Assembly (NCBI RefSeq): GCF_000807775.2
Contig: NZ_CP047385.1
Span: 4,154,001 to 4,218,000 of the forward strand
Source: Pandoraea fibrosis
Lineage (GTDB): Bacteria; Pseudomonadota; Gammaproteobacteria; Burkholderiales; Burkholderiaceae
Reading direction: 5' to 3'
Length of the DNA stretch: 64,000 bases
Below are positions 55,520 to 64,000 of the stretch, piece after piece (positions within the stretch are counted from its first letter, which is position 1; each line of letters begins with the position of its first letter). The notes under the pieces are model-generated. The model searched no databases, had not been told where the DNA came from, and saw nothing but the letters and a program-made list of their open reading frames with translations. Both the position numbers and the translations under genes were made by a program.

Positions 55520-56437
55520 TTAGACAACGGCGATGTTGGCCGACTTGAGGGCACCCAGCACCGTGTCCTGATACGCCTGCGCAAGCGGCGTGAGCGGCAG
55601 GCGAATGCCCGACGCGATCATGCCCATCTGTTGCAGCGCCCACTTCACGGGGATCGGATTGGCTTCGACGAACATGGCACGGTGCAGTTCGAACAACTGG
55701 AATTGCAGTTCCCGTGCCTTGGCCACATTGCCGGCCAGCGCAGCGACGCACAACTCGTGCATCGCACGCGGTGCCACGTTGGCAGTGACCGAGATATTAC
55801 CCTGACCGCCCATGAGCATGAGCGCAACAGCCGTCAGGTCGTCGCCGCTATACACGGCGAAGCTCTTCGGGGCACGCCGGATCAGGTCGATGCCACGATC
55901 CAGATTGCCCGTGGCGTCTTTCACGCCAACGATGCCGGGCACTTGCGCCAGACGCAGCAGCGTATCGTTGCTGGCGTCTGCCACGGTACGGCCGGGCACA
56001 TTATAGAGGATGACCGGCAGCTCAACGGCTTCGGCAATGGCGCGGAAGTGTTGGTACTGGCCTTCCTGCGTAGGCTTGTTGTAGTACGGCACGACCTGCA
56101 GCGACGCGTCGGCGCCGACCTGCTTCGCATGCTTCGTCAGTTCGATGGCTTCTGCCGTCGAATTGCCACCCGTGCCCGCGATCACCGGCACCTTGCGGCC
56201 GCGCGACTTGCCGGCTTCCGCCGTTTGCTGCACGGCGATCTCGATGAGTTCGCAATGCTCTTCGACGTTCACGGTCGGCGATTCGCCCGACGTACCGACG
56301 ATGACGATGCCGTCGGTCCCCTCGTCGACATGCCAGTTGATCAGGTTACGCAGTGCTTCACGGTCAAGGCTGCCGTCTTCTGCCATCGGCGTGACAATCG
56401 CGACGATACTGCCTTGAATCGGAGTTTGGGTAGTCAT
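55520..56437 (-). CDS. dapA: 4-hydroxy-tetrahydrodipicolinate synthase
   Basis: Condenses pyruvate and aspartate semialdehyde, the first committed step of lysine and diaminopimelate synthesis. The 305-residue barrel has the Schiff-base Lys in VGVKDATGN, the Tyr of the proton relay in LYNVPGRT, and the pyruvate loop [10 protein letters not shown] (Thr-Thr-Gly-Glu in many homologues, here Gly-Thr-Ser-Gly-Glu). The C-terminal LPLTPL is typical. Cotranscribed with bamC downstream, as in E. coli. Confidence 0.97.
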   Translation of the reverse strand: MTTQTPIQGSIVAIVTPMAEDGSLDREALRNLINWHVDEGTDGIVIVGTSGESPTVNVEEHCELIEIAVQQTAEAGKSRGRKVPVIAGTGGNSTAEAIELTKHAKQVGADASLQVVPYYNKPTQEGQYQHFRAIAEAVELPVILYNVPGRTVADASNDTLLRLAQVPGIVGVKDATGNLDRGIDLIRRAPKSFAVYSGDDLTAVALMLMGGQGNISVTANVAPRAMHELCVAALAGNVAKARELQFQLFELHRAMFVEANPIPVKWALQQMGMIASGIRLPLTPLAQAYQDTVLGALKSANIAVV

Positions 56438-56479
56438 GGTTGATCGAACAATTCAGCGATAAGGGTGGATTGTAGCGGA

Positions 56480-57076
56480 TTACGCGCCCGCCTCGTACAG
56501 CGCGGCAGTGCCGGGGTTTTCCCCGGGGGCGGCACGCGTTGCGCACAAGCGCTGCACGCATGCCGCACGCGGTGCCGGCAACGTGACGTCCTCATACGCC
56601 GTCACGCGCAGATTTGCCGCATGCGCCGCGTCAAGCAATTCACCGGGTGCCAGCAGAAACAACGGGTTGGACGGCTTCCCGTATCTTTCGTTTCCCTGCG
56701 CAAAGGTTTCGTAAATCAGCACGCCGCCCGGCGCCACGCTGGTGGCGATGCGCGAGAGCAGCGGCCGGTGCAGATAATTCGTCACGACGACAGCATCGAA
56801 CGTTGCCTCGGCAGCCAACGGCCACGGCGCCCCCTCGAGATCGGCGGTCAGTGTCGTGACGTTTGCCAGCATTGACATCGTGGCAAGCGCTGCCTCGTCG
56901 CGATCGATGGCCGTGACATGCGCCCCGCGCGCCGCAAGCCAACGCGCATGACGCCCATGACCGCACGCCAGATCCAGCACGCGCGCGCCCGGCGCAATGA
57001 GATGCGCCCAACGCACCAGCCACGGCGACGGTGCGCCAACGCCATGCATCGCGCCGGAGACGGCAGCATCCGTCAT
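56480..57076 (-). CDS. class I SAM-dependent methyltransferase, TehB/UbiE-like
   Basis: A 198-residue methyltransferase. SAM motif I is VLDLACGHGRHARWLAARG, with motif II acidic VTAIDRDEAAL and motif IV FDAVVVTNYLHRP. No substrate domain is seen, so the target is unknown; small cytoplasmic members act on metabolites, tellurite or quinones. Its ATG overlaps the trpS stop by four bases (ATGA), so it is coupled to trpS. The dapA gene follows 42 nt later. Confidence 0.88.
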   Translation of the reverse strand: MTDAAVSGAMHGVGAPSPWLVRWAHLIAPGARVLDLACGHGRHARWLAARGAHVTAIDRDEAALATMSMLANVTTLTADLEGAPWPLAAEATFDAVVVTNYLHRPLLSRIATSVAPGGVLIYETFAQGNERYGKPSNPLFLLAPGELLDAAHAANLRVTAYEDVTLPAPRAACVQRLCATRAAPGENPGTAALYEAGA

Positions 57077-58275
57077 GAATATTGCAGCCCCATGGCTTCG
57101 CGCACGTCGCGCATGATCTCCTGCGCGGATTTTCGAGCTTTCTCACAACCGTCCGCCACGATGGCACGCAGCAACGAGGGATCGTCCATGTATTTTTGTG
57201 CACGTTCGAGCATCGGCTGCTGCTCGCGCAGAATGCCCTCGATCACCGGCTGTTTGCACTCGAGGCAACCGATGCCCGCGCTGCGGCAGCCCTTCTGCAC
57301 CCAGTCGCGCGTATCGTCGTCGCTATACACCTGATGCAATTGCCATACCGGGCACTTCTCGGGGTCGCCCGGATCGGTGCGACGCACGCGCGCCGGATCG
57401 GTCGGCATCGTGCGTACTTTCTTGGTGATCGACTCGGCGTCCTCGCGAAGACCGATGGTGTTGTTATAGGACTTCGACATTTTCTGACCGTCGAGCCCCG
57501 GCATGCGTGACGCCGGCGTGAGCAATGCCTGCGGCTCGACCAGAATCAGCTTGCGCGCCCCCTCCAGATAGCCGAAGAGGCGTTCGCGATCGCCCAGCGA
57601 CAGCGATTGCGACTCGGAAAGCATCGCACGAGCCTGCTCGAGCGCCTCGTCGTCGCCCTGCTCCTGATAAGCCGTGCGCAGCTCCAGATACAGCTTCGAG
57701 CGCTTGCCGCCAAGCTTGCGCGCCGCCGCCAGCGCCTTCTCTTCGAAGCCGGCTTCCCGGCCGTACAGATAGTTGAAGCGCCGTGCGATCTCGCGCGTCA
57801 TTTCCACGTGCGGCACCTGATCCTCGCCCACCGGCACATGCAGCGCACGGTACAGCAGAATGTCGGCCGCCATCAGGACCGGATACCCCAGGAAACCATA
57901 CGTCGACAGGTCCTTTTCCTTGAGCTTCTCGATCTGCTCCTTGTACGTCGGCACGCGTTCGAGCCAGCCCAGCGGCGTGCTCATGCCGATCAGCAACGCC
58001 AGTTCGGCGTGCTCGGGCACTTTGCTCTGAATGAACAGCGTGGCCTGATTCGGATCGATCCCGGCGGCCAGCCAGTCGATCAGCACGTCCCATACGTTCT
58101 GCTCGATGACTTCCGGCGTTTCATAGTGCGTCGTGAGCGCATGCCAGTCGACCACGCAGAAGTAGCACGGGTACTCCGACTGAAGCTGAATCCAGTTCTT
58201 GAGCACGCCGTGGTAGTGGCCGAGGTGCAGGCGACCGGTCGGTCGCATGCCGGAGAAAACGCGTTCGGGGTACAT
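57073..58275 (-). CDS. trpS: tryptophanyl-tRNA synthetase
   Basis: Charges tRNA-Trp. The 400-residue class I enzyme has the HIGH-type HLGH (17-20) and KMSKS (265-269), plus MRPTGRLHLGHYHG and the Trp-pocket YPVLMAADILLY. It is about 65 residues longer than the E. coli enzyme because of an insert between about 172 and 250 (charged, helical), a feature I associate with beta-proteobacterial TrpS. The second half has CLECKQPV, which could hold metal. It lies 25 nt after the site-2 protease gene. Confidence 0.96.
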   Translation of the reverse strand: MYPERVFSGMRPTGRLHLGHYHGVLKNWIQLQSEYPCYFCVVDWHALTTHYETPEVIEQNVWDVLIDWLAAGIDPNQATLFIQSKVPEHAELALLIGMSTPLGWLERVPTYKEQIEKLKEKDLSTYGFLGYPVLMAADILLYRALHVPVGEDQVPHVEMTREIARRFNYLYGREAGFEEKALAAARKLGGKRSKLYLELRTAYQEQGDDEALEQARAMLSESQSLSLGDRERLFGYLEGARKLILVEPQALLTPASRMPGLDGQKMSKSYNNTIGLREDAESITKKVRTMPTDPARVRRTDPGDPEKCPVWQLHQVYSDDDTRDWVQKGCRSAGIGCLECKQPVIEGILREQQPMLERAQKYMDDPSLLRAIVADGCEKARKSAQEIMRDVREAMGLQYS

Positions 58276-58300
58276 GGTCTAGTTATGTTCTGCAAAAACT

Positions 58301-58966
58301 TCAGGAAACCAGCGACAGCAGCGGCGTGAGCATCCAGACGATAAGGTCTCGCCCCCACTGGATGAGCGGCCACAGCCACACACGTCCAAGCACGCCGCTC
58401 ACCACCAGCGCCATCACGATGAAAAAGCCGTAGGGTTCGACCCGCGAGAGCGTGTAGGCCGCACGCGCCGGCAGCAACGACACGAGGACACGCCCGCCGT
58501 CGAGCGGCGGCACGGGGAACAGGTTGAACATGCACATGACGAGGTTCACCAACAGCCCCGCCTGCGCCATCATCATGAAGAACGGCTCGTGAACGCCGGC
58601 CACTTGCAGGCCCAGGCCGAACACGGCCCAGAGAATTGCCTGAATGAAGTTGCACAGCGGACCGGCGAGCGCCACCCAGATCGTATCGACGCGCGGGTTG
58701 CGCAGGCTGCCGAATGCCACCGGCACCGGCTTCGCGTAGCCGAACAGGAACGCCCCGCTCGTCATGAAGTAAAGCGCCAGCGGCACGAGCACCGTACCGA
58801 TCGGATCGATGTGCTTGAGGGGATTGAGCGTCACGCGCCCCATCAAAAAGGCGGTCGGATCGCCGAAATGTTTCGCGACGTAGCCGTGCGCGGCCTCGTG
58901 CAAGGTGATTGCAAAGAGGACGGGGAGCGCGTAGACCGCAATGGTCTGGATCAGGTCTGCATTCAT
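58301..58966 (-). CDS. site-2 protease family protein (M50)
   Basis: A 221-residue membrane metalloprotease of the rhomboid-unrelated M50 type. The zinc motif HEAAHGYVAKHFGDPTA is at residues 23-39 and the second ligand is in NLFPVPPLDGGRVL; five or six hydrophobic segments are seen. There is no PDZ domain, so it belongs to the compact group whose substrates are unknown. It sits between the YciO gene and trpS, a conserved gene order in beta- and gamma-proteobacteria (from memory). Confidence 0.93.
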   Translation of the reverse strand: MNADLIQTIAVYALPVLFAITLHEAAHGYVAKHFGDPTAFLMGRVTLNPLKHIDPIGTVLVPLALYFMTSGAFLFGYAKPVPVAFGSLRNPRVDTIWVALAGPLCNFIQAILWAVFGLGLQVAGVHEPFFMMMAQAGLLVNLVMCMFNLFPVPPLDGGRVLVSLLPARAAYTLSRVEPYGFFIVMALVVSGVLGRVWLWPLIQWGRDLIVWMLTPLLSLVS

Positions 58967-59039
58967 AGCCGGCTATTGTAACAAGCAGACCCGCGCGCAA
59001 GTATTACCGCGCATTGCGAAGCGGATGGGACGTGTCCCG

Positions 59040-59666
59040 TCACGAGAGTCCGAATGGCGTCAGCGAGCCGCGCCCGCGACGCAACACCTCGGGCGGCGTG
59101 ACCGTCAGATCGACCACCGTCGACGGCTCTTTCGGACACGCGCCGCCGTCGATCACCAGATCCAGTTGCTTTTCCAGCCGCTCGCGAATCTCTTCCGGGT
59201 CGTTCAGCGGCTCGGTTTCGTCCGGCAGAATCAGCGTGGTGGCCAGCAACGGCTGCCCCAGCTCCTCAAGCAACGCGAGCGTAATGGCATGCTCCGGCAC
59301 ACGCAAACCGATGGTCTTTCGCGAGGGATGCGAGAGACGACGCGGCACTTCCTTCGTCGCCTCGAGGATGAAGACGTAAGGGCCCGGTGTGGTCGCCTTG
59401 ATCAGGCGGTACTGCCGGTTGTCGACGATGGCGAACTCCGCCAGCTCCGACAGATCGCGCACCAGCAGCGACAGCAATTGCTTCTCGTCGAGGCCGCGAA
59501 TGCGGCGCAAACGATCGACGGCCAGCTTGTCGTCGATATGACAGGCAATCGCGTAGCTCGAATCGGTCGGCAACGCCACAATGCCACCCTTATCGATGAT
59601 CTGGGCGGCCTGCTTGATGAGTCGTGTCTGGGGATTTTCCGGATGAATCTGGAAGAATTGCGACAT
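59040..59666 (-). CDS. Sua5/YciO/YrdC family protein (YciO-like)
   Basis: A 208-residue protein with the Sua5/YrdC RNA- and carbamoyl-AMP-binding fold: KGGIVALPTDSSYAIAC, LRRIRGLDEKQLLSLLVRD, and RLSHPSRKTIGLRVPEH. Annotators often call it threonylcarbamoyladenylate synthase. YciO is however a paralogue of TsaC with low or no such activity, so the tRNA t6A role is not assured. It is downstream of the PHP phosphatase by 12 nt and upstream of the M50 protease by 73 nt. Confidence 0.9.
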   Translation of the reverse strand: MSQFFQIHPENPQTRLIKQAAQIIDKGGIVALPTDSSYAIACHIDDKLAVDRLRRIRGLDEKQLLSLLVRDLSELAEFAIVDNRQYRLIKATTPGPYVFILEATKEVPRRLSHPSRKTIGLRVPEHAITLALLEELGQPLLATTLILPDETEPLNDPEEIRERLEKQLDLVIDGGACPKEPSTVVDLTVTPPEVLRRGRGSLTPFGLS

Positions 59667-59678
59667 AGCGTCCGAAGG

Positions 59679-60512
59679 TTACTGCCAGCGGCTCCAGACC
59701 GGGGTGAGATCGTCGGGCAGCGCAGGCAGCTTACCGAGCAGCGCACGGCTCTCGGTCGGTCCATGGAAATCCGAGCCGCGCGACGCCAGAAAATCGTACT
59801 GACGCGCGACATCGGCATACTCGCGATACTGCTCCGGCGTGTGGCTGCCGGTAATCACTTCGATCGCTTCACCGCCCAGTTCGCGGAACTGATCGAACAG
59901 TACCCCGAACTCCAGCGGCGAGAATTTATAGCGGCCCGGGTGCGCCACGACGGCAATGCCACCCGCACCACGAATCCATTTCACGGCGTCTTCCAGCGTC
60001 GCCCAACGGTGCGGCACATAGCCGGGACGACCTTCCGCAAGATACTTCGCGAACACGTCCGACACCGACGCGCATTTGCCGATCTCCACCAGATAGCGCG
60101 CAAAGTGGGTGCGCGAAATCAGATCGGGATTGCCGACGTAGCGCAGCGCCCCTTCGTAGGCGTTCGGAATGCCTGCCGCCGCCAACTGCTCGCTCATTTG
60201 CTCGGCTCGTGCCGCGCGTCCGCCGCGCGTCGCCGCAAGGCCGTCGATCAGCGTGGCATTGTCCGGGTCGATGTTCAGCCCGACGATATGCACGGTGCGG
60301 TTGGCCCAGGTGATGGAAATCTCCACGCCACTCACATACTGCATGCCAAGCGACTCGGCCGCCGCACGCGCTTCGCGCTGACCGCCGATCTCATCGTGAT
60401 CCGTCAACGCCCACAGGTCGACGCCGGCCTCGAATGCGACCTGCGCCACTTCAGACGGGGTAAGCGTACCGTCCGAAACCTTGGAATGACAATGAAGATC
60501 CGCGTTGAGCAT
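59679..60512 (-). CDS. PHP-domain phosphoesterase, RNase AM type (3',5'-nucleoside bisphosphate phosphatase)
   Basis: A 277-residue PHP protein. Metal ligands are visible in MLNADLHCHSKVSDGTL (H7, H9, D14), LTDHDE (D38, H39), GVEIS (E63), and later His in AVVAHPGRY and Asp-His in RGSDFHGP. The E. coli homologue YciV (RNase AM) removes 5' nucleotides from short RNA and 5S rRNA ends and hydrolyses 3',5'-bisphosphates. Co-directional with yciO-M50-trpS, matching the gene order of other proteobacteria. Confidence 0.93.
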   Translation of the reverse strand: MLNADLHCHSKVSDGTLTPSEVAQVAFEAGVDLWALTDHDEIGGQREARAAAESLGMQYVSGVEISITWANRTVHIVGLNIDPDNATLIDGLAATRGGRAARAEQMSEQLAAAGIPNAYEGALRYVGNPDLISRTHFARYLVEIGKCASVSDVFAKYLAEGRPGYVPHRWATLEDAVKWIRGAGGIAVVAHPGRYKFSPLEFGVLFDQFRELGGEAIEVITGSHTPEQYREYADVARQYDFLASRGSDFHGPTESRALLGKLPALPDDLTPVWSRWQ

Positions 60513-60632
60513 GATGAGCCGCCAGGCTGTGACACGTCCGACACCCCTGACACCGGCGCAAGACGTTGTAATGACGGCCTTATTCTACCGCTCAAGTGCA
60601 CGCGACGCGAGTTGCCCCGCGCCAGTGCCAGC

Positions 60633-61523
60633 TTACGCCCGGCAGAAGTCGTCGATCAGCCGGGCCACCGCTTCCGGTTGATCGTGATGCAGCATATGGC
60701 CCGCGTCGCTTACGAAGGCCTCCGTCAAATTCGGAAAGACCTCGAAACGCTCGCGGAAGGCCTCCGTGCCGTGCGCCCCGACGAAGTGTCGCAACACTTC
60801 CGAATCCGTTGCCTCGACATGCAGCACGGGCGCGCTGACGTTGCTCCATACAGCCTTCGCTTCGTCGAGCCGGTAGGGGTACGGATTGGCGATCTTGTGC
60901 GCGGCATCGGCAAGCAAATGCCATTGGCCGTCACGCGCCTGGCGCGCCCACCGCTGCGCCAGCCACACTGCCCGGTCGGGCGTGAGGCGCGGATTCGTCT
61001 TGCGCAGTCGGGCCGCCACTTCTTCCAGCGAGCCATACGGACGCAGTGTCGGCACACTCTGCAAATCGTCGAGCCATCGGCCGAGCTGGCGGATCGCCGC
61101 GATCGGCTGGGACGGCGGCAGACCGAAGCCCTCCAGATTCACGAGACGTCGCACCCGTGCCGGGCGCACACCGGCATACAGGCAGGCGACGTTCCCGCCC
61201 ATGCTGTGACCGATCAGGTTGATGGCTTCGCCGGGTTCGGTATAGACGTCGAGCAACGCTTCGAGGTCGGCGAGATAGTCGGGGAACCAGTAGCTGCCGC
61301 AACGGCCGTCGGCAACGGGCCAGTCAGTGAGACCGAAGCCGCGCCAGTCGGGCGCGAGCAGGTGCCATTGCTGCGCCAGCGTTTGCGCCACGAACTGGAA
61401 CGACGCCGACACGTCCATCCACCCATGCAGCAGGAACAGCTTCGGCGCACCGGGCGTGCCCCACTGCCGGACATGATGGCGCAGGCCGCGCACAGTCAGA
61501 AATTCGGATCGCGAATCGGTCAT
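60633..61523 (-). CDS. alpha/beta hydrolase
   Basis: A 296-residue single-domain hydrolase. The nucleophile elbow is LIGHSMGGNVA with Ser, the oxyanion motif LFLLHGWMDVSASF, the acid in LHVEATDSEV, and the His in DAGHMLHHDQPE. It is like MhpC or serine-hydrolase-like proteins; the substrate is unknown. It lies 121 nt upstream of the PHP gene and 82 nt downstream of DUF455, all minus strand, so it may belong to the same long transcript. Confidence 0.9.
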   Translation of the reverse strand: MTDSRSEFLTVRGLRHHVRQWGTPGAPKLFLLHGWMDVSASFQFVAQTLAQQWHLLAPDWRGFGLTDWPVADGRCGSYWFPDYLADLEALLDVYTEPGEAINLIGHSMGGNVACLYAGVRPARVRRLVNLEGFGLPPSQPIAAIRQLGRWLDDLQSVPTLRPYGSLEEVAARLRKTNPRLTPDRAVWLAQRWARQARDGQWHLLADAAHKIANPYPYRLDEAKAVWSNVSAPVLHVEATDSEVLRHFVGAHGTEAFRERFEVFPNLTEAFVSDAGHMLHHDQPEAVARLIDDFCRA

Positions 61524-61604
61524 GGCGCTGGCAGATAATGAATATCGAAACGATGGAGGAACACCGAGTATATCGGCATCAAAATTGGCCCATGGGTCGC
61601 GCAG

Positions 61605-62600
61605 TCACTCGCCTGCCTGAACTTGAAGGGCCGCGAGTTCATCGTCGTCGAAGCCCGCCGCCCGGCGCGCCTCCAAATTGAACGGCCCTCGCAAACGCGG
61701 TGCGCTGTATTGGACGGCCAGCCGCGCGTAGGTCTCGATGGGATCGCATCCGGCTCGCTCGCAACCCCAGCGGTACCAGCGATTGCCGATGGCGACATGC
61801 CCGATTTCATCGCGCAGGATGATGTCGAGAATGGCAGCACCGGCGGCGTCGCCCGCGCTGGCCAGCTTGGCCCTGATCGGCGGGCTGGCATCCAATCCGC
61901 GCGCTTCCAGCGTGCGCGGCACCAGGGCGAGGCGCGCCAGCCAGTCGCCGGACGTCCTGCGGGCCATCTCCCACAGCCCGTCGTGCGCCGGGAAGCAGCC
62001 ATAGTCATACGCATCGCCCAGGGTTTTCAGATGCGCCGCAAGCAGCGAGAAGTGATACGCCTCCTCCGCGGCGACCTTCAGCCAGTCGTCGTAATACTCG
62101 GCGGGCAGGCCGTCGAAGCGCCACAGGGCGTCGAGCGCAAGATTGATCGCGTTGAATTCGATATGGGCAAGGGCGTGCAGCAACGCGGCACGCCCTTCCA
62201 CCGACGTGACGGCACGGTGCTTCAGCTCGCGCGGGGAAACCAACCGAGGGCGTGCCGGGCGGCCCGGAATGGCGGCGTCGCACCCTTGCGCCCCGCTCAC
62301 GCCTTCCTGCGAACCGGCTGAATCCGCAGTTTCAGGCGCCTCGGCCGCCCCGCCCGCTTCAACGACATCGAAGCGGCGCTCCGGATACCAGCGCGCCGTA
62401 CCGTCGCGCACCGCATCGCGCAGTGCCGTGACGCCCGCGGCCTTCTCGTAGGGATCGCACAGCCGCAGCAAGGCGAGCGCGTGCTCACGGGCGCAGCCGG
62501 ACACGGCGCCAGCATGGTCGCTCCGGGAGCGATCGGGGAAATTGCCGGAGACGGCGTTGCAGGCGGCATCGCCGCCGGGCGCGGGAGTGAAATCGGCCAT
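61605..62600 (-). CDS. DUF455 family ferritin-like protein
   Basis: A 331-residue protein of the DUF455 group, a ferritin-like four-helix bundle. Probable diiron ligands are the Glu and His in HIEFNAINLALDALWR, EEAYHFSLLAAH, and DEIGHVAIGNRWY. In the middle (about 80-112) is an Ala/Gly/Glu-rich insert that looks disordered. The N-terminal 70 residues have AREHALALLRLCDPYEKA, typical of the family. Function unknown; related proteins are linked to tRNA hydroxylation, but I do not claim it here. The divergent gamma-carbonic anhydrase gene begins 49 bp away. Confidence 0.88.
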   Translation of the reverse strand: MADFTPAPGGDAACNAVSGNFPDRSRSDHAGAVSGCAREHALALLRLCDPYEKAAGVTALRDAVRDGTARWYPERRFDVVEAGGAAEAPETADSAGSQEGVSGAQGCDAAIPGRPARPRLVSPRELKHRAVTSVEGRAALLHALAHIEFNAINLALDALWRFDGLPAEYYDDWLKVAAEEAYHFSLLAAHLKTLGDAYDYGCFPAHDGLWEMARRTSGDWLARLALVPRTLEARGLDASPPIRAKLASAGDAAGAAILDIILRDEIGHVAIGNRWYRWGCERAGCDPIETYARLAVQYSAPRLRGPFNLEARRAAGFDDDELAALQVQAGE

Positions 62601-62649
62601 GACGTTACAATAGCTATTTCGTCGATTTTAACCGCGAACCGAAGCCGCT

Positions 62650-63174
62650 ATGCCGATCTATAAACTTGGAGACAAGACCCCGCAGATCCACGAGAGTGCT
62701 TTCGTGGCCGACACTGCCACCATCATCGGCGAGGTGATTCTCGCTGAAAACAGCAGCGTGTGGCCGGGGGTGGCGATTCGCGGCGACAACGAGCCGATCA
62801 AGGTCGGCGTGGGCACCAACGTGCAGGAGGGTGCCGTCCTGCATGCCGATCCGGGCTATCCGCTCACGCTGGCCAATGGCGTGAGCGTCGGCCATCAGGC
62901 GATGCTGCACGGCTGCACGGTGGGTGAAAACTCGCTGATCGGCATTCAGGCGGTGCTGCTCAATGGCGCGGTCATCGGCCGCGACAGTCTGGTCGGCGCA
63001 GGGGCGCTGGTCACCGAACGCAAGACGTTCCCCGACCGCTCTCTGATTCTGGGCGTGCCCGCCAAGGTCGTGCGCGAGCTGACCGACGAGGAAGTCGCCA
63101 ACCTCAAACGTAACGCGGACGTCTACGCGACGCGGCGTCAGGTCTTCAAGGAACAACTGGTGCGCATCGGCTGA
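62650..63174 (+). CDS. gamma-class carbonic anhydrase family protein
   Basis: A 174-residue left-handed beta-helix of hexapeptide repeats. The three zinc His are at H65 (VLHAD), H82 (GHQAM) and H87 (LHGCT), as in the CaiE/YrdA group, with NVQEGAVLH and GENSLIGIQAVLLNGAVIG repeats. Bacterial YrdA-type proteins often show little carbonic anhydrase activity, so the true role is open. The ATG at 62650 is 49 bp from the divergent DUF455 gene. Confidence 0.93.
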   Translation: MPIYKLGDKTPQIHESAFVADTATIIGEVILAENSSVWPGVAIRGDNEPIKVGVGTNVQEGAVLHADPGYPLTLANGVSVGHQAMLHGCTVGENSLIGIQAVLLNGAVIGRDSLVGAGALVTERKTFPDRSLILGVPAKVVRELTDEEVANLKRNADVYATRRQVFKEQLVRIG

Positions 63175-63386
63175 GCGAACCACCGGCCGCAGCCCGCGCT
63201 GACAACCCGGCGCGCAGGCCTGCGCTTGCCGGCGAGTTGAAAATGCGGTGCGCGCCCCCAGATAACGCAACATTGACGCGCCAATCACCGGCTGTTGTGC
63301 GAAATCGGGTCCGTTCGTGCGGGTTTCATTCCCGCCCATCGCCCGCCCCACAGACGGCCGTTGCCGCATTTTTCAGGAATTCAACC

Positions 63387-64000
63387 GTGTCCGATCAACT
63401 TCAGAAATTCATGTTCGACGCCGCCCCGGTGCGCGGCGAGTACGTCAGCCTCGACGCCACCTGGCGTGCGGTGCTGGAACGTCACGACTACCCGCTGCCG
63501 GTGCGTCACCTGCTCGGCGAAATGATGGCCGCTGCGGCCCTCCTCACCGCCAACGTGAAGTTCGACGGCGCGCTGATTCTGCAATTGCACGGCGACGGCC
63601 CCGTCACCATGATCGTGGTCGAATGCAACGCCGACCTGACGATGCGTGCAACGGCGAAGTACAGCGGCGAGATTCCCGAGGATGCGACGCTCAAGTCGCT
63701 CGTCAACGTCAACGGCCGCGCGCACTTCGCCATCACGCTCGACCCGCGCGTCAAGCAACCGGGCCAGCAACCCTATCAGGGCATCGTGCCGCTGTCGGAC
63801 GAGCATGGCCCCCTGCCGGACATGGCGTCGGTGCTCGAGCACTACATGCACCATTCGGAGCAGCTCGACACGCGCCTCTGGCTGGCGTCGGACGAGAATC
63901 ATGCCGTCGGCATCCTGCTGCAGAAGCTGCCCGGTCACGGGGGCACGGCAGGCGCCGGTGCAGAGCGTGCGCCCGAACTGGACGAAGACACGTGGAATCG
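63387..64000 (+). CDS. hslO: redox-regulated chaperone Hsp33, 5' part
   Basis: The first 204 residues of Hsp33, cut by the window end. QLQKFMFDAAPVRGEYV, HDYPLPVRHLLGEMMAAAALL and LQLHGDGPVTMIVVECNADLTMRATAK mark the N-terminal substrate-binding domain. The four zinc-binding, redox-sensing Cys lie beyond the window. The start is GTG 63387 (MSDQLQKF), after CAGGAAT; no ATG suits. Hsp33 is switched on by oxidation and prevents aggregation of unfolding proteins. Confidence 0.93.
   Translation, partial: MSDQLQKFMFDAAPVRGEYVSLDATWRAVLERHDYPLPVRHLLGEMMAAAALLTANVKFDGALILQLHGDGPVTMIVVECNADLTMRATAKYSGEIPEDATLKSLVNVNGRAHFAITLDPRVKQPGQQPYQGIVPLSDEHGPLPDMASVLEHYMHHSEQLDTRLWLASDENHAVGILLQKLPGHGGTAGAGAERAPELDEDTWN

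Noticed and set aside
58941..61538. 865-codon plus-strand frame
   Set aside because: Runs opposite four well-supported minus-strand genes; it is an antisense artefact.

Overview
The window is a contiguous piece of a high-GC beta-proteobacterial chromosome, almost certainly Burkholderiaceae and in gene content and protein sequence most like Pandoraea or close Burkholderia relatives. That genus call is recognition from memory, not a computed match. Coding density is high, and no insertion sequence, prophage, integrase, CRISPR array or rRNA is visible. The only RNA gene seen is one tRNA-Leu(GAG).

Layout. 1-5.4 kb (+): TCA-cycle genes mdh and acnA flank a small secreted protein with a basic linker. 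5.4-9.7 kb: an alkylation-repair pair (Ada N-terminal/AlkA fusion and an O6-alkylguanine methyltransferase), a DUF2863 protein and a convergent TrmB-like methyltransferase. 9.7-16 kb: a secreted protein with a Ser/Thr/Lys tail, an M14 carboxypeptidase, yaaA, a solitary PIN protein, a methionine-type aminotransferase and a glutathione transferase. 16.1-22.8 kb (+): an acyl-CoA catabolic block (two-domain 3-hydroxyacyl-CoA dehydrogenase, PaaG-like enoyl-CoA hydratase, histidine phosphatase, APH-fold kinase, ACAD10/11-like dehydrogenase) and a Nu-class glutathione transferase. A perfect 12-bp palindrome lies in the likely promoter of this block. 23.1-25.3 kb: YegP, MaoC hydratase, DUF1178 and a NUDIX ADP-ribose pyrophosphatase.

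25.3-42.1 kb (-) is one long respiratory and central-metabolism block. Read in the direction of transcription it is tpiA, secG, tRNA-Leu, then the complete 14-gene complex I operon nuoABCDEFGHIJKLMN and a DUF2818 membrane gene, closed by an intrinsic terminator at 25287-25306. The nuoD-nuoE gap holds two strong hairpins, one of them terminator-like.

42.3-53.4 kb: a PIG3-type quinone oxidoreductase, a short LuxR-type regulator, a membrane diguanylate cyclase, mutS, a secreted phosphoesterase-like protein that has lost its expected metal ligands, slyD, a JmjC-type ribosomal oxygenase, and a tiny Ala-rich lipoprotein with a strong promoter and terminator. 53.5-62.6 kb (-): a dense run (reading 62.6 to 53.5) of DUF455 protein, alpha/beta hydrolase, RNase AM-type PHP phosphatase, YciO, site-2 protease, trpS, methyltransferase, dapA, bamC and a metallo-beta-lactamase-fold hydrolase. 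The window closes with a gamma-carbonic anhydrase and the 5' part of hslO (Hsp33), both on +.

Most of the window is ordinary core genome. The points most worth follow-up are the kinase/acyl-CoA dehydrogenase pair that resembles 4-hydroxyacid (levulinate-type) catabolism, the Braun-lipoprotein-like small lipoprotein ending in lysine, the degenerate phosphoesterase, and the structured gap inside the nuo operon.
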